14,421 bases of DNA from NCBI GenBank assembly GCA_019314105.1, contig JAFCZY010000033.1:1-14421 (forward strand), in the 5' to 3' direction. Position 1 is the first letter of the stretch; every line of letters starts with the position of its first letter. This document shows, one piece after another, positions 6,893 through 14,310 of this stretch. This DNA comes from Deltaproteobacteria bacterium (GTDB lineage: Bacteria; Desulfobacterota; Desulfobacteria; Desulfobacterales; Desulfobacteraceae). The notes below the pieces were generated by a model. That model searched no databases. It was not told the origin of the DNA and worked only from the letters and a program-made list of their open reading frames with translations. A program made the translations under genes and the position numbers.

Positions 6893-9037
6893 TTAGGCCT
6901 TGAAAATTTTTACTTTAATTCCAAAGGCAGCATCCAGTCCTGAACCGGATTCAATCACCGGGCCGATTAAGTCATTCACATTTATGCCCTTGTTTGACAC
7001 ATACTTATTTGACATATGTTTAGTATTAAGGGTATGACCAAGGCCTTTGACCATTCCAATAACCCCCGGCATCATGCCTTCGTTCAGGTTTATCATCACC
7101 CTGGCTTTACCTATTGGAGTTGTCAAAGTTGCATATCCGCGATCTTTTAAGCCCCTGGCGGTTAAAGGGTTAATCTCTACAACACTATCACTGCCCTTTA
7201 AGACGTTATCTGAAACCGTCTTAATGGCAAAAGGAGAGGCGGCAATTCCTGCGTTGATCAATCTCATGTTGTCAATAGGAATCAGTATGAGTTCGTCATC
7301 GCCCTGGGCCTGAATCGTTGCGGGATTATCCGCAAGATAAGAGACGTTAACTGCTACAAATCCGGAAGGAATACCTTCGGATATAATCGCATAACCGTCT
7401 TCTGATAAAGAGTCCCAGATTCCTCCCGCCACACTTTCAAGGCATTCGTCATAGGATTCCCACTCAAAACTTTGGGCAATACTTCCTTCCAATGCTTTTG
7501 CAATCAGGATGACGGCATCCCCCGGATTTTTTGTATTAAATACCGGTTGACTGACAGGTTTGGTCAGGCCCACAACCGTCTTGGCAAGCCCTGCACCGGA
7601 AGGGACATCTTCAAGCCGTTCCAGAAATGTATGGCTTGGCAAAATAATATCCGCTTCTTTAGCCGTTTCATCAAGAAAGGATGAAAAACTAACGACAAAA
7701 GGAACTTTCCCAACTGCCTGTTTAACACTTTTGGCATCATGCAGAGAATAACAAGGATTTGCATTATAAACAAAAAGGGCTTCAACAACAGGTTTTGAGG
7801 ATTCGTTTACTTTTTCAATAAGCTGGCTCACATAGCGCCCCGTCTTATTTTTTGCAAATCCGGCATCCGCTATGCTGTCCATTGATTCATCCGGGAACTC
7901 AAGATAGTCGCTTTTCAGTTGAACAAAAGCACCGCCTTTTTTATTGATATTACCAACCAGACAATTTAATGTGTGAACCGCTGCAAGCTCTTTTAAACTT
8001 TGAGCGCCATCGCCTCTGCCTTTACCGAAAACAGCAACCGGCATTTTTGCCTTGGCAAACAGGGTGGCCATCTTTTCGATATCAGATACTTTTACGCCGG
8101 TAATTTCAGCAGTTTTTGAAGGCGAATAATTTTTTTGAAGCGCTGCAGCCAGTTTATTGAGTCCACCTCGGAAATTAGCCACAGCCATACTGTTAAACAA
8201 TTTATTTTCCAGAATAACCGCACAAAGCCCCAAAGCCAGATCCGCTTCAGTCCCCGGTTTTATGGGGATCCATTTATCGGCATTGGCAGCGGTATTAGAT
8301 AACCGCGATTCAATTTGATAAAGCTTTGCATGTCTTTCTTTCCTTGATGCATTTGCTTTAAAGCAATTTACAGGTGATCCCCACCCTTCGATGATCCCTG
8401 CACCAAAGCTTAAAACAAAATCTGAATTCTCAAGGTCAAACCCGATCGTCATTCCCTCACCATGCAATACTTCTGCTGTTAGTTCAAGATAGGATTCAAG
8501 ACTTGGCATGGTATAAAAATTGGGAGATCCAAACGTTTTTAACAGTCGTTGAAACAACCCTGAAACCGATCCTTGTTCCTTATCTGCGATACAGGCCAGT
8601 TTTTCAGGAGAGCCGCTTTTACGAATATCAGCCAGTTTTCCGGCAACAAGCGCGATGGCATCATCCCAGGATATTTCTTCAAATTTATCACCATTTTTTT
8701 TCAATGGTGTTTTTACCCTTGCAGGGTCATATAAATACTGTAGACCGGAAATCCCATGAAGGCAGGCACCGCCGCCATTTACAGGGTGACCCGCCAGTCC
8801 TTCAATTTTAACCGGTCTGTCGTCTATCTTCCTGACGCTTAACCCACAGCTTCCAGGGCAAAGGCTGCAGACCGAACTTTCATAGGTTACTTCTCCGTCA
8901 ACAGGGACAGGAGTCCATGGCCAGTTCTGGCTCCAGATGGAAGAATCATCTGTCAGTTTTATCCCGATAGGGGAAACTGCAACACCAGCAACTGCGCCAA
9001 GTCCCAATCCCAAGAAGCTTCTTCTGTCAACTTTCAT
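6893..9037 (-). CDS. qrcB: Quinone reductase complex subunit QrcB (molybdopterin oxidoreductase family)
   Basis: Large periplasmic subunit of Qrc, 714 residues, homologous to molybdopterin oxidoreductases. In the characterised Desulfovibrio complex it is reported to carry no molybdenum, so it is an electron-transfer scaffold more than an enzyme. It begins with a twin-arginine signal (RRSFLGLGLGA at residues 5-15). A [4Fe-4S] site follows with C57, C60, C64 and C92 (CSLCPGSC, then GGACLHG). Later segments such as VFGKGRGDG and FLERLEDVPSG match the family's dinucleotide-binding domains. The frame is open up to 9151, but that would overlap qrcA and place the Tat motif 38 residues inside. ATG 9037 with AGAGGA upstream is preferred. 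It overlaps nothing and starts 46 bases after the qrcA stop. Confidence 0.95.
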   Translation of the reverse strand: MKVDRRSFLGLGLGAVAGVAVSPIGIKLTDDSSIWSQNWPWTPVPVDGEVTYESSVCSLCPGSCGLSVRKIDDRPVKIEGLAGHPVNGGGACLHGISGLQYLYDPARVKTPLKKNGDKFEEISWDDAIALVAGKLADIRKSGSPEKLACIADKEQGSVSGLFQRLLKTFGSPNFYTMPSLESYLELTAEVLHGEGMTIGFDLENSDFVLSFGAGIIEGWGSPVNCFKANASRKERHAKLYQIESRLSNTAANADKWIPIKPGTEADLALGLCAVILENKLFNSMAVANFRGGLNKLAAALQKNYSPSKTAEITGVKVSDIEKMATLFAKAKMPVAVFGKGRGDGAQSLKELAAVHTLNCLVGNINKKGGAFVQLKSDYLEFPDESMDSIADAGFAKNKTGRYVSQLIEKVNESSKPVVEALFVYNANPCYSLHDAKSVKQAVGKVPFVVSFSSFLDETAKEADIILPSHTFLERLEDVPSGAGLAKTVVGLTKPVSQPVFNTKNPGDAVILIAKALEGSIAQSFEWESYDECLESVAGGIWDSLSEDGYAIISEGIPSGFVAVNVSYLADNPATIQAQGDDELILIPIDNMRLINAGIAASPFAIKTVSDNVLKGSDSVVEINPLTARGLKDRGYATLTTPIGKARVMINLNEGMMPGVIGMVKGLGHTLNTKHMSNKYVSNKGINVNDLIGPVIESGSGLDAAFGIKVKIFKA

Positions 9038-9083
9038 AAATAATTCCTCTATAAAGTTTTTGAATTCTTGTTTTTCAGGTTTC

Positions 9084-9755
9084 TTATTTGTGACACTGGA
9101 AACAATACCCCTTGTGGCCTGTTTCCTCTTTGTGACACGCAGCGCAGTCATCCATCTTCATACGATCCCAGGAATTTTTCTTAATCCCAAAGATATTTTT
9201 ACCCCATATATCACGGCTGTAGCCTGTAATTCTGTTCTCTTCATAGGGTTTTAAAGAAGTAGATTCTCCGATATGACCATGACATGTCACGCAATCCATA
9301 CCAGCAGTCTGGGTGTGTGCAGCATGAGAAAAAAAGACATTATCCGGTTGTCTTGAATAGACATACCAAGGGACTTCTTTTTCTTCTAATACATACTCTT
9401 CTACAAATACAGCTTCATCTTCTGTCTCACCCAAAACTTCTTCGGAATGACAATCCAGACACGTAGCAAGTTTGGGTATTCCGGTAAAACTGCCATCCTC
9501 CCGAAAAGAATGACAGGTCTCGCAATCCCCTGCTTCGCCAACATGAAGCGCGTGATCAAAGTTAAAAGGCTGCTCTTTTTTTGAATAAAGCAATTTGGGG
9601 AACAACAGCGTACCGGACAAGAAGCATGCAACAAATGCAACAATAAAAAAAATGACACCGAGTCCTAAACCCTTGTCATCTTTTTCTTCTCCGGCAGTGC
9701 CTTCTCCTACACTCTCCATGGAACCATTTTCAGTTTTGTTTTCTCTTTCGCTCAT
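9084..9755 (-). CDS. qrcA: Quinone reductase complex multihaem cytochrome c subunit QrcA
   Basis: The periplasmic cytochrome that accepts electrons from type I cytochrome c3, passing them into Qrc. The 223 residues start with an acidic cytoplasmic segment and an uncleaved-looking anchor helix (about 31-53). Five CXXCH haem sites follow at C78, C99, C155, C204 and C218, with additional histidines (HALH 68-71, HAAH 144-147) as likely axial ligands. The C78/C99 and C155-C218 blocks are separated by an acidic linker (about 104-128). The Desulfovibrio complex is described with six haems; I see only five standard motifs. The start ATG 9755 has GGAG six bases upstream. It is the first gene of the operon, with a promoter about 140 bases upstream. 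Its haems would be attached by the ResB/CcsA system encoded next door. Confidence 0.94.
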   Translation of the reverse strand: MSERENKTENGSMESVGEGTAGEEKDDKGLGLGVIFFIVAFVACFLSGTLLFPKLLYSKKEQPFNFDHALHVGEAGDCETCHSFREDGSFTGIPKLATCLDCHSEEVLGETEDEAVFVEEYVLEEKEVPWYVYSRQPDNVFFSHAAHTQTAGMDCVTCHGHIGESTSLKPYEENRITGYSRDIWGKNIFGIKKNSWDRMKMDDCAACHKEETGHKGYCFQCHK

Positions 9756-9763
9756 GAAAACTC

Positions 9764-9784
9764 CATCAATTTAAAATGTTGATG
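9764..9784. repeat. Inverted repeat next to the qrcA ribosome binding site
   Basis: CATCAA (9764-9769) and TTGATG (9779-9784) form a perfect six-base inverted repeat with a nine-base spacer. It lies just upstream of the GGAG of qrcA. It could be a small hairpin in the leader or a protein site; six bases is short and could be chance. Confidence 0.3.
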
Positions 9785-9894
9785 ATACGTTAACCATTTT
9801 ATCCAGGCAAAACCTATAGGCCGTAACCCGAATTATTTCCTTTGCAGACAATAATCTTAAATTGTCTTGCAATACCGTCCATATTTAGCGTTAT

Positions 9895-9923
9895 TCTATA
9901 TTAATATCTTGTTTTCTTGTCAA
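9895..9923 (-). promoter_or_regulatory. Probable promoter of the qrc operon
   Basis: On the minus strand, a perfect TTGACA (9918-9923) is followed after 17 bases by TATAGA (9895-9900). Transcription would begin near 9888, leaving a leader of roughly 130 bases before qrcA. This shows that qrc can be transcribed separately from ccsA, which ends 207 bases upstream without an obvious terminator. Confidence 0.65.
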
Positions 9924-9962
9924 GATAAATAGTGGCTAAACGAAAATGTTGATCAATAATGG

Positions 9963-10796
9963 TTAAGCGTAACTGTGGAGTCCGCTGAGAACATAGTTTA
10001 CCCCAAAATAAGTAAACATAACAGCAAGAAAACCGATAATGGATACCCAGGCAAGGTGTTTCCCGTGCCAGCCTTTCATCATTCTTAAATGCATGAAAAT
10101 GGCATAAACAAACCAGGTAATAAGAGACCAGGTTTCTTTAGGGTCCCAGCTCCAGTATGTGCCCCAGGCCGAATTGGCCCAGACCGCACCGGTAATGATA
10201 CCAATGGTAAGGAATAGAAATCCGAAAATAACCATTTGATAGGTTAACTCATCGATGAGTTCCCAGGAGGGGAGCTTTGCAAATATGGATACAGCATCAG
10301 GATTTTCAGGCTTTACAAAGTACATGATACTGAACCCGAATGCCACTGCAAAGCCAGCATACCCTAAGAAACAGGTAATCACATGGGCAATGAGCCAATT
10401 ACTTTTAAGTGCCGGAATTAAAGGGCTTATTTTACTGCTGATATCAGGAGAAAGAGACGCATATGCAATAGCAAGAAATATCAATGGGGATGCAAACACA
10501 CCAATAATATTTTCTTTGTATTTAAGTTCAACAAAAATATAGAGGATAGCAGCCGTCCAGGAAAAAAACACCAGGGATTCATACATATTGGCAAAAGGTG
10601 CATGCCCGTATCCCATCTGGTAGGATTCAATCCATCTTAGGATAATGCCAAGGGTATTGTCTAAAAACCCTATAACCAGAACCATAAACCCAAGCTTTGC
10701 AAGGACTTGTTTTTTAAAGGTAAACGATCCGATATAAAAAACCGAAGCCAATGCATAAATAAACGTTGCCGAAGATAATGCTAAAGAACTGTTCAT
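9963..10796 (-). CDS. ccsA: System II cytochrome c biogenesis protein CcsA (ResC family; often labelled CcsB)
   Basis: Haem-handling half of the CcsBA cytochrome c synthase, which transports haem across the membrane and presents it to CXXCH apocytochromes. The 277-residue protein has about eight hydrophobic helices. It carries the tryptophan-rich WWD signature WGTYWSWDPKETWSLITW (about 210-227). Candidate haem-ligand histidines lie at about 65 (GYGHAPFANMYES), near 138 (LIAHVITC), and in the C-terminal helices (MHLRMMKGWHGKHLAW). The length fits the ResC branch. It begins five bases after the resB stop, with AAAGGAT inside the resB tail as ribosome binding site. The pairing resB-ccsA is the standard arrangement; the neighbouring qrcA is a natural client. 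Confidence 0.94.
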   Translation of the reverse strand: MNSSLALSSATFIYALASVFYIGSFTFKKQVLAKLGFMVLVIGFLDNTLGIILRWIESYQMGYGHAPFANMYESLVFFSWTAAILYIFVELKYKENIIGVFASPLIFLAIAYASLSPDISSKISPLIPALKSNWLIAHVITCFLGYAGFAVAFGFSIMYFVKPENPDAVSIFAKLPSWELIDELTYQMVIFGFLFLTIGIITGAVWANSAWGTYWSWDPKETWSLITWFVYAIFMHLRMMKGWHGKHLAWVSIIGFLAVMFTYFGVNYVLSGLHSYA

Positions 10797-10801
10797 AAAA
10801 A

Positions 10802-12147
10802 TTATTTATCCTTTAATTTTGTTACAATTTTTTGAATTTTAAGTTTCATTCCCTGACTGTTTCGGTTGGTTGTCCCTGAAATACTGATTTTCGAACGATT
10901 GGTTTTATTTTTTTCTATTTCAATAAAATAGGACTGATGAGACATAAAAAAAGTAATCCAGCACCCGATGATCATTAAAATAAATCCTGAATAGACATAC
11001 CATATCCCGGGGTCTTTGGTAACCTGAAGGCCGGTATAATATTTTTGTTCAAATTTTTTGACCACAAAGGCAAACGTTCCCTTCCTCATTTTGTCAAAGG
11101 TGGGGAATTTTATGGGGAGGGCAATTTGAAAACTATTGCCATCCTTCTGAGTTATCTTTCCTATAAATGCTTCTCCAAGATTATTACCCCTGAAATCAAA
11201 GTGCGGCAAAAACCCTTCAAGCTTGAATACGCCCTGATCTTCCGGCAATTGAATTTCTTGCCCTATTTTAATGGTTTTACTTGTCACATCCTTGTCGGAT
11301 AGTCTGATAATCTCAAGGGCAACACTGTCTGGCTGAGCGGTACCATAGGAAGCTTGAAAAATATTAATGCCTTTATATCTAAGCGGATGATTGACACGGA
11401 TATCTTTAGTAAAACTTTCTTTACCATTCTCAATGATCGTCAAAGTTGATCTGAATTCTTCAGGTGCACCCGTATCATAAAACTTTACAAAAAAATCATT
11501 ACATTTTATGGAAAACCCAATATTTACCGGTATCCTTTTTTTAACGATAAAAGCCGTATCCGATGTTTCACCCTCATCTATCCTTTTTTTAACGATAAAA
11601 GCCGTATCCGATGTTTCACCCTCATCCAGTTGCATATTGGCCTTGAACCCGAAAAGTCCTCCAATCAATGCACCGATAAAAAGCAACAGAATGCTGGAAT
11701 GGATCACATATACACCCATTCTTGTCCATCTTCCTTTTTCTGCATACATGACTGTGCCGGTTTCAGTTTCCTCTTTTATCACCGCCCCAACAGTTTTGGA
11801 TAAAAAAGTTTCATATTTGCCGGACAAAGATTCAGACGTTTTATCGATTGTAAACGTTTCAAGATTTTTTAATTTTCTAAACCTTTGAGGGTTAAACTTA
11901 ATTTTTTTTGGAAAAATAATTTTCCAGGTAATGGAAAGACGATCAATTGAACAGACGACTATATTAATGCAAAGGATGACAATCAACAATAAAAACCACC
12001 AGGCATGGTACATATCATCAAGATTAAATACCTTATAACGGTTCCAAAGATTGATGTGCTTGCAAGAAGGACCAGTGTATAAACGGTCAGCTTCACAGAA
12101 CAGAAAAACTGCCAAATTTTTTCAGGAATTGTTTGATTTTTTTTCAA
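10802..12147 (-). pseudogene. resB: resB, cytochrome c biogenesis protein, split by a deletion/frame change near its N-terminus
   Basis: ResB is the partner of CcsA in system II cytochrome c maturation. The true N-terminus is read from TTG 12147: KKNQTIPEKIWQFFCSVKLT, then the first helix ending in STSIFGTVI. That frame stops at 11983. The rest of ResB is in another frame, from RYKVFNLDDMYHAWWF onwards (about 12040 down to 10802), with the remaining helices, the periplasmic domain (VNHPLRYKGINIFQASYG) and a last helix near the C-terminus. The usual GTVIPQN...YG linker of about 20 residues between helix 1 and the DxYHxWWF region is missing, so a deletion of length 1 modulo 3 at about 12031-12040 is inferred. 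The long frame opening at TTG 12115 has a nonsense N-terminus. A perfect 48-base duplication (11531-11626) adds 16 residues to the periplasmic domain. Either a real lesion or a sequence error. Confidence 0.8.
11531..11626. repeat. Perfect 48-bp tandem duplication inside resB
   Basis: Bases 11531-11578 and 11579-11626 are identical. In the protein they encode two copies of DEGETSDTAFIVKKRI, just after the second conserved helix. The duplication keeps the frame. ResB proteins normally have this stretch once, so one copy is additional. Confidence 0.92.
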
Positions 12148-12163
12148 AATTTTTTCTTTCTTA

Positions 12164-13864
12164 TTAATTGTCTGTTATTTCTTTTTCCAGGCACATGGAT
12201 AACCCCGAATTTCTTTTTACAGACAGGTTTATAGCCTTTTTAATAATATCTATATTCCCAACAATAATTATTTTTGTTTTTGCCCGTGTCACTCCCGTAT
12301 ACAATAACTGGCGTGTCATGACAGGAGAAAGTTTATCAGGAACTATAATTAAAACCGTTTCAAACTCAGATCCCTGGCTTTTATGGATCGTTATGGCAAA
12401 TGCAGCAGCATTCCCGGGAATATCTGAAGCACGATATTGTTTTACGGTGTTATCCAAAGTTTTGAAAAAAACGTTGACTTTCCCGTTTTTTTCAACAGAA
12501 ATGCCGGTATCTCCATTAAACAATCCTTTTTTATAATCATTTGTATTCACCATGATGATCTTTTTAAAAAGTTTTTCCTGTATATCAAACTTATTGGCTG
12601 ACCGCAAAATATTTTCACATACATGATTAATTTGTAATGTTCCGTATTCTCCGGAATTATGTGCACATAATATTTTAAAACCATCCAGTTCATTCAATGC
12701 GGCTTCAACCGTGTCCGAAACGACAAAGGGTTTATATCCCTCCAACATATATTTATTTACAACGCCAGCAACCGGGACCTTAGCCTTAAGACTTTCAAAC
12801 ACGACATCCGGATATCGGCCGGATGTCAATACCTCCTCAAGACGCTGCGCATCATTCCCAGTGATTGCTTTTGACAAATTTTCAATGCCTGTTTTCCCTT
12901 TGGACCTGAAATTATAGTCAAGAAAAAACAGGTGGGTGGATAAGCCTTTCACACGACAGATATCACTGAATACCGATCCTGCCTGTATAGATGACAATTG
13001 TTGCTTATCCCCTAAAATAATCACGTTGGCTTCCATTGGAATGGCTTCTAAAAGCCGGGTAAATAATAAAATATCAATCATCGACGCTTCGTCGATAATC
13101 ATCACATCTATTTGCAACGGATTGTTTTTATTATAATAAAATCCAAGACTATTTTTTAAGGGCTTTAAAATAGAATGGATGGTCCTTCCCTGTTCCATTT
13201 TAGACGCAGCCTTTCCTGTCGGTGCCACACAAATAATTTTCGGTTCAGGCAGTCTGTGCTTTTGGGTATATGAAAAAAACATCTTTTTTATCACGGTCGT
13301 GATATATGTTTTTCCGGTCCCAGGCCCACCTGAAATAATCGTAAGATGATTGAACAAGGCATTTCTGACTCCATTTTTTTGAGGCGTGACAGGGTCGTCA
13401 CTCCTGGTGAAATATGCTTCAAGCATCTCATCAATCGTTGCTTCATCCATCTTTAACGGTTTTAACGAAACCCTTTGGGCAATATTTTTACTTAATCGAT
13501 TTTGAAAATCATAGTGTTTTGAAAAATAAAGTTTGTAATCGGAATCCAAAACCAGAGGGGTTTGGATATTGTCTGAAACCATTAAAGATTTTTGTAATGC
13601 CTTTAACCAGGTATCTAAATCAGGAAATTTAACCCGATCATCACGGGTTTGGGATACAGGCCGGTCTGTTCCGGCCGTTCCTTTAATATCAAGGCAGATA
13701 TGTCCTTCAAACAGTGCCTTTGAAACAAGTGCGCAGGATACCAAAACAATGGAATCTTTTTCATCAAAGGCTTTGGCCATTGATCCGGCAAAAAAATAAT
13801 CAAGATTTGAAAAAAAATGGTGCTCAAATAAATTATCAAAATTAAATGCAGTATATTGACTCAT
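12164..13864 (-). CDS. recD: RecD, exodeoxyribonuclease V alpha subunit (5'-3' helicase)
   Basis: Superfamily 1B helicase that, with RecB and RecC, unwinds and degrades double-strand ends. At 566 residues it has the RecD length and the RecD-type N-terminal domain (about 1-150, with VSCALVSKALFEGHICLDI), which contacts RecB in characterised enzymes. That distinguishes it from recD2. Walker A is GGPGTGKTY (about 179-187), Walker B MIIDEASMID (about 254-263), then IHKSQGSEFE (about 491-500) and YTGVTRAKTK (about 517-526). The ATG at 13864 is three bases after the hemerythrin-like stop and lacks a clear ribosome binding site, suggesting coupling. resB starts 16 bases after its stop. recB and recC are not in the window, and the usual order would put them directly upstream, where a hemerythrin gene sits instead. 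Confidence 0.92.
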   Translation of the reverse strand: MSQYTAFNFDNLFEHHFFSNLDYFFAGSMAKAFDEKDSIVLVSCALVSKALFEGHICLDIKGTAGTDRPVSQTRDDRVKFPDLDTWLKALQKSLMVSDNIQTPLVLDSDYKLYFSKHYDFQNRLSKNIAQRVSLKPLKMDEATIDEMLEAYFTRSDDPVTPQKNGVRNALFNHLTIISGGPGTGKTYITTVIKKMFFSYTQKHRLPEPKIICVAPTGKAASKMEQGRTIHSILKPLKNSLGFYYNKNNPLQIDVMIIDEASMIDILLFTRLLEAIPMEANVIILGDKQQLSSIQAGSVFSDICRVKGLSTHLFFLDYNFRSKGKTGIENLSKAITGNDAQRLEEVLTSGRYPDVVFESLKAKVPVAGVVNKYMLEGYKPFVVSDTVEAALNELDGFKILCAHNSGEYGTLQINHVCENILRSANKFDIQEKLFKKIIMVNTNDYKKGLFNGDTGISVEKNGKVNVFFKTLDNTVKQYRASDIPGNAAAFAITIHKSQGSEFETVLIIVPDKLSPVMTRQLLYTGVTRAKTKIIIVGNIDIIKKAINLSVKRNSGLSMCLEKEITDN

Positions 13865-13867
13865 ACG

Positions 13868-14302
13868 CTATTTAATTTTCTGTTTTGGTTCTTCTATATA
13901 TTTCTTGATCCTTAAAAACGGAATATAGAAAGCATCTAAGGTCAGTATATGATTTATCATCCACTCTCTTAGTTCCAATATTACATCATCAGTTAAATTT
14001 GCTACATTTTCAGAGATCTCGCGTCGGAGACCAATAAAACTTTTAGTGAATTGGCGGTGGGCCTTTGAATGGGTTTCTAAATCAGGATATCCATTTTTCT
14101 TCAAATATTTTTCTTCTATACTGAAATATAATCTACTGTGTTCATTTATCTCAGCAATCATATTTATAAACACTTTAGTATCTATTTCTGATTTTTTGAT
14201 GTCAATCAATCGGTTGAATAGTTCAAACATCTTTTTCTGGCAGGTGTCTATTTCTTCAATACCGACACTATATTTGGGGTCCCATTCCATTTTTTCAATC
14301 AT
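13868..14302 (-). CDS. Hemerythrin-like protein with an incomplete di-iron site
   Basis: Four-helix bacteriohemerythrin fold, 144 residues. The family binds oxygen at a di-iron centre held by five His, one Glu and one Asp. Retained ligands are E63 (IEEKYL), H78 and H82 (HSKAH), H118 (NHI) and D123. Two are replaced: the first-helix His of the IDxQHK motif is Q22 (IDTCQKK), and the His of the YTxxHF motif is Y59 (HSRLYF). In known structures these two bind the same iron, whereas the three remaining His bind the other. W7 and the overall spacing are normal, so it is not just fragmentary. The ATG at 14302 has GGAG upstream; M5 is an alternative. It begins 8 bases after the upstream membrane gene and ends 3 bases before recD, so it sits inside an operon. 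Possibly a mono-iron or sensor variant. Confidence 0.85.
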   Translation of the reverse strand: MIEKMEWDPKYSVGIEEIDTCQKKMFELFNRLIDIKKSEIDTKVFINMIAEINEHSRLYFSIEEKYLKKNGYPDLETHSKAHRQFTKSFIGLRREISENVANLTDDVILELREWMINHILTLDAFYIPFLRIKKYIEEPKQKIK

Positions 14303-14310
14303 ATTCTTTT

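Noticed and set aside
9038..9151. 38-residue N-terminal extension of QrcB
   Set aside because: It would overlap qrcA and place the Tat motif in the interior; ATG 9037 has a good ribosome binding site directly before the RRSFLG signal.
12031..12115. Start of ResB at TTG 12115
   Set aside because: The resulting first 25 or so residues are not ResB-like; the same DNA in the other frame encodes the typical first helix, so this is an out-of-frame reading.
2379..13864. A defence system formed by the two helicases
   Set aside because: Both are ordinary RecD and RecD2 proteins without an accompanying nuclease, sensor or toxin, and the genes between them are respiratory.
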